A stretch of DNA of 64,000 nt from NCBI GenBank assembly GCA_029204225.1, contig CM055103.1, forward strand, positions 50,135,470-50,199,469, given 5' to 3'. The position numbers and the translations under genes are program-made. Under the pieces are notes generated by a model, which was given only the letters and a program-made list of their open reading frames with translations, was not told where the DNA came from and ran no database searches. Positions 12,701-24,700 of this stretch are shown here, piece by piece. Position 1 is the first letter of the stretch; every line of letters starts with the position of its first letter. This DNA is from Diphasiastrum complanatum. Its lineage: Eukaryota; Streptophyta; Lycopodiopsida; Lycopodiales; Lycopodiaceae.

Positions 12701-15700
12701 TTTCATTAGCTACACACCTTTGCCATGATGTAGATAATAGCCATGACATGCCCCATCTGATTTTTTATTAGTACTGGGTTCATTTGTGAACCATTCTTTA
12801 GTGACTAAGATCAGGATCACTCCAAAGGAATCTATGTACAATACTTTCTTTGAGGCCTCATCTTGTTTTTTTGATAACTATCCATCTTGCAAAACAATGT
12901 ATCTTTAGCAATTGCCCAAAAATTTGAATCGGCAAAATGGACTTAGGGGTATTTGAAACTTAGATTTTTAAAATCATTGCTTTGAGGATTTAGGGTGCAA
13001 ACTATGTCTTCACAAAGGCAATTATAGCTGCCTAGGTCCTGAATTCGTGAATCATGAGTTTTGATCTTACAATGTCGCTTCATTGCTCAATCCAAAGTGT
13101 TGATAATCCATGAGTGCTCATTATTTTAATTTAGCACAGATTCAAAAACAACCTAAATTATATTGCTCATTGAAAAATTATCATGTTAATTTTGAATGCT
13201 TAGTACTTAGTGCTCATTTTTCGCTAACTACTTACTACGAGAGAGCTAAGGGAGCCCGCTTTGTTTCAACCATAGATCCAACGGTACCAGGATCCGTGGA
13301 TCCCGGTACCGCGGATCCATACTGATCCGCGATACCACAATATATATTATTTTTTAATATATAATATTTTTTAATATTTAATATATTAATATTTTCTTTT
13401 TTAACCGAATCCCCCCCCTCGCTTCATCTCTCTCCCTGCCCGTCGCCCTACTGTCCGCACCCTCTCTGTTGTATGCCCATCGCCCTACTGTCTGCGCCCT
13501 CCCGACTGTCTTCGCATTGCACTGATCGCGTCCTCCCCTGCTATTGCTATTTCGGCCTTTATTGTGGTTTTTTCAAGCCTTCCGACTCCTATCGCACCCA
13601 CAGAGATCTCTGCCTTCTTTCCCCAGTCCTTTCTACAGAGGTGGTGCATTCTAACCTTGCCGATCTGTGGGACGAGGTGGACATTGTCAGGCGGGTTCCC
13701 GACAAGTCTAACAAGTCCGGTGCAAGGATAGTGCGTTGTCGATATTGCCTGACCGAGTTCGTTGCCACCCTCACTCGCCTTAAAGGCCACCTACACGGCG
13801 CACGCGCGAGAGATGGTGGCACACTGAATGTTGCCCCCTGTGCCAGCATGTCCGTTCCCGTCAGGCAGCGACTTTGGATACCTACGGGCCACATCTTGTG
13901 GCGGGGAAGAACACCATTTTGGAGGGTGTTCTTCAGTGTTGCATCGCTCCTTACGTGGTTGACCCCGAGTTGCTGCCTGCTTGGCTGGCACGCACAAGGA
14001 GAGGGAGTGCATCCTCGTCCAGTCCCTTTGCCCCTCATCTCCCTCAGATAGTTCCGCCTCACGCACCCCCATCTGCACCCATTCCGGTGGATCTTGTCCC
14101 ACCGCGTCCGCCAGTTGCCACTGTGGTTCCACCACCACCTACTGTTGCTCGCACTCCCCCAGTTTACAACTTTCTCATGGACTCTCCGCCTCCCGAGCAG
14201 GAGCAGGCCCCGGATGCCAGTGACGAGGCCTTCCAGGATGTTGAGGAGATCCCTTCCTCCCTCCCTTCACATCCGGGTGACCTCCCTACCCAGCAGTTTT
14301 CGTATTCCATGCCAGATGTCCACCCTCCACCAGTGTACCCCACTTATGCTGCTGCACCCATCCCGGCCAGTGCATCCCACTCTCCCCATTCCACGTCTAC
14401 AGCTGATGCATCCACTAGTGCCCAGCCTGTCGCGTCATCATCCATTCCCGTCACGTTTGGTGCACCGTGCTGGAGGTCCGCTACCCATCGCCCAGCTGGG
14501 AGAGTTCTTAGGCAGTAGAGCATTTGCGGCACGCATCAGCCTCACATGGATAGAGAGGCCACACAGGCTGTGGCAAGTCTGATTTATGAGCTGAACCTTC
14601 CATTTGCCATCACCGACTCCGAGCCCTTCAGAAGGGCCTTCCGCCTTGCACAGTCTGTCAGCCCTAGCTGGAGAGTCCCTAGTTTAGAGGTTGTCCGCAC
14701 ACACATGCTAAGGGATAGGGTCGAGTCATTGTCTAGAGAGAAGGAGCCTCTACGTCGCCACTGGGCCATTTACGGTTGCAGCTTCATGTCCGATGGCTGG
14801 ACTGATGTCAGGAGGAGGCCGATCCTCAACATATTGGTCTCCAGTTGCATGGGCACACAGTTTTTGAGGTCAGTGGATTGCAACAGGGGGGGGAGAGTCA
14901 TATCTGCAGAGTTCATGTTTGATGTCATCAGGTCTTCCATCCTGTCCATAGGCCGATGGGGGACATAGGTGCACTTCCCTGGGTTAGAGCCATCGTCCGT
15001 GAGGCTTTTGTCACCAGGAAGAGGCGTGTTCTTGCCATGTTCCGGGTGTTCAGCCATCTAGACCTCCGTAAGCCAGCCCCCACACGCTTTGCATTCGACT
15101 TGGTGGTCATCGACCGTCTAATCAGGTGTAGGGCGCAGCTTCTACAGATGGTTGCTAGTGATCTTTGGTGTGCCAGTACATTTCCGCGCACTGAGGATGG
15201 GGAGCACTTTTCTTCCACGGTGAGGAGAGACCAGTTCTGGAGGGATGCACAGACATTGTCAGGACTGCTTCGACCACTTTACATTGTGCTCCGCATGGCT
15301 GACAACGAGGGGTCGACACTTGGACTGGTATATGAGCTCATGGACCGGATTGGACAGTTCCTGCAGTTGCCCATCTTGCAGCCAGAGAGGTAAGCAGTAT
15401 AGTAATGTAATTGGCCTTTATCTTTTTAGTAATTGCTAGTTTGTTTTTCTGTCAATGTTAAGTTTTTTCGTAATGCCCTACACCACATGCCTCTCACCTG
15501 CAGGATGACCGAGCTGAAGTTCATCTGGGAGACGCGGTGGAACTACTTCCACAAGAGTATCCACAACGTTGCACACATACTGCATCCCCTCTTCCTGTCT
15601 CCGACACCGATTGGTTTGGATCCTATCAGGCTCATGGAGGAGCTCGCTGCATTTCGTTTCGGCATGGGCACATTCGGCCACCCGGCTGCTCAGGATCCAG

Positions 15701-18700
15701 AAAGGAGGCAGCTACCCATTACCTGGTGGACCATGTTCGGTAGCACATACCCATCTATACAGCGTCTTGCACTGCGTGTCCTTTCTCAGGTATGCATCTC
15801 ATTTTATCCTCCATTGTTGTGTTTCGTTGAAGTTCCACCCCTGCCACAATGTGCTGAAGTATTTCAATGCACGTACCACAGGACTGTGCTGCCTCCGTGT
15901 GTGAGCGTAATTGGAGCACATGGGCACTCATTCACACAAGGAGAAGAAACCGGTTGTCAGTGAGTTAGTTGGAGCGGTTGGTGTTCTGTAGCACCAACGC
16001 ACGTCTCGCCAGGAGACTTCCGACCATTACGAGCACATTGCAGGTGATAAGCTAATCTTTCATAGCATGTTGGTTGACTCCTGGTATGTTGGTTTCATTT
16101 CTTGATAGAGTTGTCTCCCTGACATGCAAATTTTAAACCTTGCAGACGAAGATATATGATTTGGAGCACCAGGTTGACTTGCCTACGGACAGCACCCATC
16201 CCATGCCTGCAGATGACCTGGGCACACAATTGATGGCAGAGAGAGAGAGGGAGCTTGCCGAGATGAGAGAGAGAGACCTTGGGCTTGAGCACAAAGAGCC
16301 TCCATTGTACGAGGCAGATGAGCCAGTGTCAGAGGATGATCAGGATGAGGATGAGCCCATTCGGGTTGTGTTCGCCAGATTAGAGCGGGATGAGGCATAT
16401 GATACAGGTGTTGGGCACACGCCTAGAGCAGGGGTCACAGGTGCATCACGTGGTAGAGGTGGGACACATGCCACAGATTATACCGGGAGACGGGCAGGGC
16501 ACACAGGGGGGGCCAGTGGCATACCTTCTTATGTTGATATGATGGAGGAGGCTCTTGATAGGGGGTAGAGTGATTTGGGTTTACCTTTCGCAGCTGCTTG
16601 GATGCGTGCGTCACAGAGCCATAGGCATTTCTATGACAGCACACCAGAGGAGTCACCAAATGACTTTGATTGTATCGATTGGGAGGCCATGCAGGGTCCG
16701 CATGGTGCACAGGATGAGGCACGGGATGATCCAGAGGATGGTGCACATGATGAGTCCCAGAGCCCAGAGCATTTGTATTTGGATGCCCAGTTGGACGACT
16801 TGATTGCAGACTTGGATTCAGAGGCCCAGCAGATGTCGAGCGTCAGGGCGCCCCCATCCTCTCTAGCCAGCATGTCCTACACAGAGTCTCAGCCAGAGCA
16901 GCTACACGAGGTGCCTGCAGTTCCTCCAGTTCCTCAGAGGGTGTATGTGCGCCGCACAGCACCTCCAGTGCCACAAATACCGTTGAGGCCTGCAGCCCCT
17001 TCATCGCCATCCACTTTTGTAGCAGCAGGTCTCCATGGCAGGCCACCATCTGTGCCCAGATCTTCTCTTGCAGCACCCACATCTACAGACGCTCCTCCAG
17101 TGGCAGCACCCACAGCACATCCTCCTCCATTGGCAGCGCCCACGGCACCGGCTCCTCTTTTGGTAGCACCCACAGCACCGGCTCCTCCTTTGGCAGCACC
17201 CAGGATGTTCCAGTACCGTCCACCACAGTGCCCCTTTCAGTACTTATCGCCGTTGTACTTGCCTCCTGCAGGGATGGCCCCTCCACATCTAGTTCCTCCA
17301 CCAGCAGCAGGCCCACGGGCACACACTCCTCGGACCTATCCTCCACTATCAGCTGCACAGGGACACCCATCTTTAGCTACTCTATCCCAGCCGGCCGCAG
17401 CTTGGGCTTAGCCTAGTCAGCCAGGTGATCTGCATGGGGGTGATGAGGCATTGACGTCTCCCCTCGTCCGCAAGAGGCCAGGAAGGGGACGCATACGTAT
17501 TCCCGCCGCATATGGCTGGGGCTGTTTTTTACACTATGCTAGACACTAAATACTGCCTCATCTACTGATGAACATTACATAACAACAGTCAGCCACATAC
17601 GGCTAGACCCCATCTATGCTAAACATTCCTATGGATCCTTCACTGACTCCTCGCCCTCGTTAGGAGCATTGTTATGTCGCTCTCGCTCTGCCTCCTGGTC
17701 AGCCCGACGTCTGGCCGCCCTTTCCTTGACCATGATGAGCTGCCGTCGTGTGAAGTTCATTCCGATCTGCTCATCCAAATCTAGCTCGACAGCGGGGGCG
17801 GGGATCTGCAGCTCTGGGTGTCTCTGCCGAGTCTCTCGCAGCATCTCTGCAATGTCTGCCTCTTGCTTCCGATGCCTTTCGTTGTGCCTTTGGACCTCTT
17901 CCTCGAGCTTTCTCCTGGCTTCGCCCTCCGCCATCTCACGACACCCTGTTGCTCTCACTCGGTCTGTGACACAGCCTCTCACAATGCCTCTCTCTCACAG
18001 CCTCCCACTGTCTCTCCCTCACAGCCTCTCACAATGCCTCTCACAGCCTCTCACTGGCTCTCTCACTGTCTCGTGAGTGCCTATTTAAACCCATAGCCTG
18101 TTTCCCAATTTGCTTTTGTTGATGATCCCATGTGCTACTGTACCTGCCCCATGTATTGCTCCCCCACATGCCGCAGTCCGATTGGGTCCATAGTCTGCTC
18201 CTCCACAGTGCCCATGTGACGGTGTACCTGTCCGGATGTATTGCTCCCCCACATGCTGCACTCCGATTGGGTCCATGGTCTGCTCCTCCATAGTGCCCAT
18301 GTGCTACTGTACCTGCCCCATGTATTGCTCCCCCACATGCTGCACTCCGATTGGGTCCATGTTCTGCTCCTCCACAGTGCCCATGTGCTACTGTACCTTC
18401 CCCATGTATTGCTCCCCCACATGCTGCACTCCGATTGGGTCCGTGGTCTGCTCCCCCATAGTGCCCATGTGACGGTGTACCTGTCCAGATTTGCTGCCCC
18501 CCCACATGCTGCACTCCCATAGACCACCAGGTCTGCTCTCCCACAGTGCCCCCAATACAGTCCCCCTGTACAATAACATCTTTTTTCTAAAGCGTACCCC
18601 TTTTTTTTCCTGAATTTTTTACCTAGTTTTAGCCTGTTAAAAGGGTTTTTTTTTTTAAAAAAAAAATAATAAAAAATATTATTTTTGTGGTGCCGCCCTG

Positions 18701-21700
18701 GTACCGCTGGTCTGAGGGCGGCACCATAACCGCGGTACCACCATTATGGTACCGCGGTACCATAATGGCGGTACCACGTGCCACTATGGTTTCAACTTTC
18801 TAGTATTTTGTCTTTGTTTCGGTAACTCGTATACATATTATGATCCTTGTTCTTATTTTATTTTATATTTATACTTTATTTTTAATTAGATTCACAAATT
18901 TATAAGTTTTAAATTTTGAATTACTAGTTGTCTTTTGCTTCTTAGTCAACACTGAGTCTACCCACGAGAATCCGGAATCTTTCGAAACCCAGTTAGCAAC
19001 TTATGCTTGGGTACTGATTGGACATAAGCAATGCTGTTTGGCTAAGATTTTTTGTTTATTGAATTTTCTATTATTGTTTTGACTTAAGATCCTTTGACTT
19101 TTGAATTGCTCGTATATTGTTTCTAAGCTTTACCTTATGACATCACTGACTTCTCTATATAAATTTGTGAAATTGGATATAAATAGATATAGACATATCA
19201 CATAATAAAGAAGTTAAAATGCATCAGGTATAGCAGAGGTTTGCTCTTTGATTCAGTAAAGGTTCCATTTGGATCAAATTGGATTAAAGAGGTTTTACCA
19301 TTTAAAGGCTTGAAACAATGTGAGAAATATTTTAAGCATTTGCCAATGTTTTCCAAATGTTCAAAACACTTAGATGCTCTATGCAGGTTATCAAACCCAA
19401 TCAGTTAATATGCTATAGTTCTCACAGTGTAGCTTTCAACAAAAATAATCTCGATTAGTTTTAACTGCTATGACAAATAATAGTGCTGGATTGAGGACTC
19501 GTCTACACCAGACTTTTCATTCACTTCAGTTTTTGCAACATCTCCCAGCCTCCCATTTGGCCTCCTTTTATGTTTGGTATATTTTGATCCAAGTATGCTT
19601 ATGTAGCATATGACGAGATATTTTACATGATGATGTAGTGTTTTGTGTTTGAACTTTTATCACAGCTTTCATTTCTCATAAGGCTTGCAAGGCGAGAGGG
19701 TTGCACAAGGTATGCAATAAAATCTGTAACCCACAATAATTGTTTCTATAATGTGCAAGATGATGCTTGCAGCAGATGACATAACCCTATAGCAAGTGTT
19801 GAATGAAAAGTCATTGTTGACGATTTCTCCAAACAGATTTTTATGTTTTCATGGGTATCATCTTTCAAGTTTCAAGTATAAGGTTCTTGTTTGTTTTTTG
19901 ATTTTTTGGAGCTGAAACACAATGTGCTAGCTAGCAGAGTCTTTGTACCATGTCAATGTGTAGAAGATAGCGATTAGTTTCGTGTTCCTTGTTCACCACT
20001 TTTCATGGATTTGTGGACTGTAGATAAATAGATCGAAAAGAGCTTATATATTTTCTATAATATCTTTTCACGGTTGGAACTTGGGACTCAAAGATTATAT
20101 TAGTTTTTGTAGAAGCTGCATAATATCTTAATTTGTTAACATTGTCATTTTTGTTGGACATGGCAGGTTGAAAGTGATGTGGTCGAGGAAGAGAATGGAG
20201 ATGCTATTCCAGAGTCTAATGGTACGAGCATCATTATGATCCACATGAGAAACTAATAGATTCTCATGTTTATGTTGAGTGGTATATGCCATGTGAGGTG
20301 ATAGATCATATGCAAATAGAGCAATGGCTGAAGCTTCTTCAAGCTTCTTGAACACCAGTATTTTCGAATTTGCATGTTATAGGTAGTATAAAACAACTAG
20401 TTGTGATTCGTTTATCAACTTGATTGTCTATTGAGCTCTCGAGGAAATCAAACTTCTGATGTTGAGGTGAGGAATAGAGCTATCAACCACCATGCACCAC
20501 ATTTTAAGAGACGGTATGAAGTATTTTTTAACTCTTTGCTCTATAAGTATGAGTGGACATGTAAAGACATGATTATTGGGCTCAATGGAGCATTATGAAA
20601 TGATTTTTTAAGGGGAGTGTTCAAACCTTGTTGCATGGATTTTTAGATAATTATCGAGATTGTACTCTCTTTAAGGGAGAACTCAAAGGTACTTATACCT
20701 TTAGGAGGGCATGCAAGGCATCCTACTGTGAACTACTCTTAATATGTTTATAGGTGAGTTTGTTGTTCAACCTATTCAAGTACTATTGAGACACCTATAA
20801 TAGGCTCTTGGATATAGACATAGTTGTAGCCAGATGTTTGAAACATTTGAAGTAGGCTTGAAACGTTTGGAAAAGGGACGAAAGGAAAATGTTTTCTTTG
20901 TCATAAACATGGGCACTGGGATTGTAGAAAGAAGATGGCTGATATGAAACATGGGAAATTGAAGGACACAAAATCTTCTCAAGTATGGACAAGGTGAGAC
21001 TTCACACACTATTGTCTCTGTATTATCCTCCTAATATAATGATGGCTTTTATTGGTAGATAGGTTTAGGGGCCATTAGACACATGGCTGGCCACCAAGAT
21101 TGGTTCCAATAGTTGACAATTATCGAGGGAGGTGAGAATGTCAAATCAAGGGCATTGGTATGTGGAAAGAAAGACAAGTATATTTTATTTGGACTCCATT
21201 CTGATATACTCATAACTGTCTAAGTTTGTGTTGGCAGGGAAGAGTTAAGATTATCAAATAGAGTTCACTAGAAAATTTTTTGAGGCCTCATTAATTACAA
21301 TGAGATCCCTAAAGTACAGTCAATCATCATTGGTCCCAAGGGAGCTCCTCGAAAAATCCTAGAAGAGGCTACCTAACCCTGAAGGTGGTAAATCCTAATC
21401 TAGTCTAATATAAACTCCCTATATGGGTTCTCATTTACTAGTCTGTTGATTACTGGGATCATGGGCTTGGATAGTGAACATTGCAACGGAGCTCATGCAA
21501 CGCAGCCTATTGTGGTCTGCTCTTGCTATTCTTGTAGGAGAAGCATTATAATTTGAGAGTTCTGTTCAATCTTTTCAATTTTCTATATTATCCTTTCGGT
21601 GTGTTCATAACTCTAGTGCTGCCATTTTTCCCACCATTAACAAGAATTTATCATAAATGGTATGTCAATTAAGCAGTGATAAGAAGTTCATCCTCTTAAG

Positions 21701-24700
21701 CCTTTTTTTGCTTGGACTTCATGTTTCAAACAGGGCTTGATGCTGAAGATGAGGAGGAAGCACAAGAGATTATTCTGGGAATACGATTTCCTTGGGAAGG
21801 TTCTGATCGTGATTACAAGTACGACGAGGTACATCATAGCTTGCACTTTACTCTGTTACAGACACGAGGGTCCGGGCCGGAATGCCCGCGTCCGGCGTCT
21901 GGACCCGGACGCATCCGACCCCTGGACGCGGGGTCGGACGTGTCCAATTTTTTTTTTTTTTAACTAAAAAAATTAAAAAAAAAAACTGACGCCTCTGGGG
22001 TCCAGATGCCATATTTTAAATTTTTTTTTTTAAGTCTAAATTTAAAAAAAAAAAGGAACCGGACGCGGACGCGAACGTGCGTCTGGATGCGCGTTCGTGT
22101 CCGGGTCCCGCTTCCTTAGCTCTGTTGTTACAGAGACAGACTGGATGCATTATGATATCATATGGCATGTAGGGGACAGCCCACTCAGGCTTTGTACCTT
22201 ATCAATGTGAAATCAATATCACTGGTGTTTTGATTACATCATGTGCAAGTACAGTTGCTTTTTAAAAAAGTGTGTTTGAAATCAAAGATAACTCTTCATG
22301 AGAACCTGATTTTGTGTGAGCTGCTGGATAATGCATGGTTGCAAAACTTTGAGGCTACTTTGCTGTCAATTTTTGAGCATCAAGAGTTTTTACATTGGTG
22401 AATTACAAGATCTGTAATTTTTTGCCTGGGGATCAGCTGATCCAGTATCATCTCGTACATATATAGCATATGCTTTTGATTGCACAACTTTGATTGTTGT
22501 CTAATTCAGAGATGTGGTTATGTATGAAGGGATTAAGACCCATAGGTTACAATTATTGCTGAAAGCTGTGAAATTTTAGAACTTATAGTGATTGAAAAGG
22601 GGGAAATCTTCACATTTCACTATTTGGACAGACTTAAATAGTTTGACAGATTTCACAGACACAGATTTCTCAGTCACAGATTCATTTCACAGACACAGAT
22701 TTCACAGATTTATATTCACAGATTTCACAGACACAGAGTTCACAGATTTCACAGACACACACTTTTTTTGGCCTTTTTTTGCATATTTTTAGGCTGTTTT
22801 TGGGGGTAGGAACAAAAAAAAAAATTAATTAATTAATTTGTCCGGATGATCTTCAGGTTCCCAGGAATTTCAAGTTGCTCCATATCACTTGGTCTCCGAT
22901 GCTTAGTTGCCACTTTGTTCTAGTGTTCCGGGACCATCAGAGTGTCAAATTTCAGAGTTTTAGGACTGAATCAGATCTACAAATGATCATAAAGGGTGAT
23001 TGGTAGCTTGGGATCTTGATCTACATCAAGACTAGCTTCCAAATCAAGCTTCTAGTTGACAATTATTGTGATTCCAAGCAAGAACAATCAAGAAATGATG
23101 ACCTACGGCTTCACACGTGTGAAGTACAGCTACTGTACGGCCTGATAATAGAAAATACATCTACTTATGAATTACAAAGCATTCATTCACAAATAATTGG
23201 TACGGTTCACGACGGTTCATCCTAAATTTTTTTGAGAACTGTACGGTTCACTGTATGGTTCTCAGAACCGTGGTGAACCCCGTACACGGTTCATTAATTC
23301 TATGATTGATGCACAGTAACAACAGTCAAGGTTTTTAGTAGATTATGCTCCAAACTGTTTTGAATTTTTTTTTCCCTCTTGACAAAATACTGAAATTATT
23401 GCTACTTTAGGGTTTAATGATGCTTTGTTTTATGGTTTTGTTGAACATCCTTTTCAGAAATACTTTCTTCTTCCATCTGTTTCAGCTATCAAACCTCTAT
23501 TTGAAAGGTGTACAAGGGAAGCTGTAAAAAAACTTTAGTGGCACAAAATCATTTTTTGGAAGAGAACAAGGTTACAACGAACAAGAAAGCAACATCATTT
23601 AAGATTAGAAAAATCACAGAGTAGATTCTTGTGTTGAGAATGACGGCCATTCCGCAGGCAAAGGGAGAAAGATGTAACTTTATAAAAAATGATATGTTAT
23701 TCATAGAGAATCAATACTGGATGGAAATATGCTTCTTGGTTTCCAAGGGAGGCTCGAACTTGGGACCAAAGAAACTTTGGATGCCAAGTAACCAATCGAG
23801 CCAAACATTGTTGTGTGTACCAGATGGGAATATGGAGTAAGGACTGGAAGAAGAAAAACGATTGAATGTGTCATGCCCACGTCTGGTCTCGGGTAGCGTG
23901 TCCACGCTAGGGATCAGTAGACCAACAACCCATAAGTTAATTGTGACTATAAGGGAATTGGGGCCCTTATGTGTATAAGGTCATAATTAATGGTTGTAGG
24001 CCTAAACTCGTGATGGTGGATTTATATGGGTCTATCAGTGAGTCATTGGGGAACTGGATGACGTGGCCCAGATAGGCTGCAGAGGTGTCCAGTGAGGTGT
24101 CACAGTGCACTACTAGTGGTGCATGGGCCTTGGAGGGTATAAGTATACCTATTGGGCTCTCACTAGTGTATCCTTGATTGTGAGACTAGTAGCCAGCCGC
24201 ATGCTGCTAGTGTGATGCCTCATTCCTCAATGAGATTTATTGGGGGCTAGATCCGTTCTCTAGGTTTGGTTGGGTTGGTTTGTCCACCATCTGCTCCCTT
24301 GTTCGTTGCTTGTATTGGCATGTATAGATAGTATCCTGTGTGTAGGACTTTATAGAATGGATGAGGTATGATGTCAGAAAAGGAAAAATAGACGGGATGT
24401 CTCTTGAGCAAGAAAATCTTTGGCTAAGAAGTTGATGAACTGGTGAATTTTTGCTACGTGAGAGTGTCAGACACATCACACAAAAATGCTTGATTATTAC
24501 TAGTAAAACGAAGCCACTGTAGCCCAAATTAGTCTAAAGAGGTCTATGTAAAAAACAGAGACTAGACAAGAAATTGATTTTGCTTTTTGTTGTAAAGAGT
24601 GTTCCTCCTGTTAAAATTGCTGTTTGCTTCAATTTTCTTGGCTAAAAATGCCTGAAATTAGTGAAAGTCAATTCGGGTATATTGGAGCTTCACTGTAGGG

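Larger units (their letters stand above)
13271..18788 (+). mobile_element. 5.5-kb hAT transposon with target duplication, transposase gene and antisense ORF
   Basis: Bounded by the exact 8-bp duplication GTTTCAAC (13263-13270 and 18789-18796). The termini CATAGATCCAACGGTACC and, inverted, CATAGTGGCACGTGGTACC are imperfect terminal inverted repeats. Both ends carry subterminal GGTACC and CGCGG-type motifs, including a perfect 28-bp palindrome at the right end. It sits in the third coding intron of eIF2 beta in the same orientation. Contents in order: a broken BED/hAT transposase gene (plus strand), a small highly charged minus-strand ORF, a five-unit 84-bp tandem array and an A/T tract. Intact ends and duplication indicate a relatively recent insertion. 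Confidence 0.92.

Noticed and set aside
14344-18579. Many long overlapping frames on the opposite strand of the hAT transposase and across the 84-bp array
   Set aside because: G+C-rich DNA and tandem repeats create open shadows in several frames; only the charged minus ORF at 17629-17931 has independent promoter-like context.
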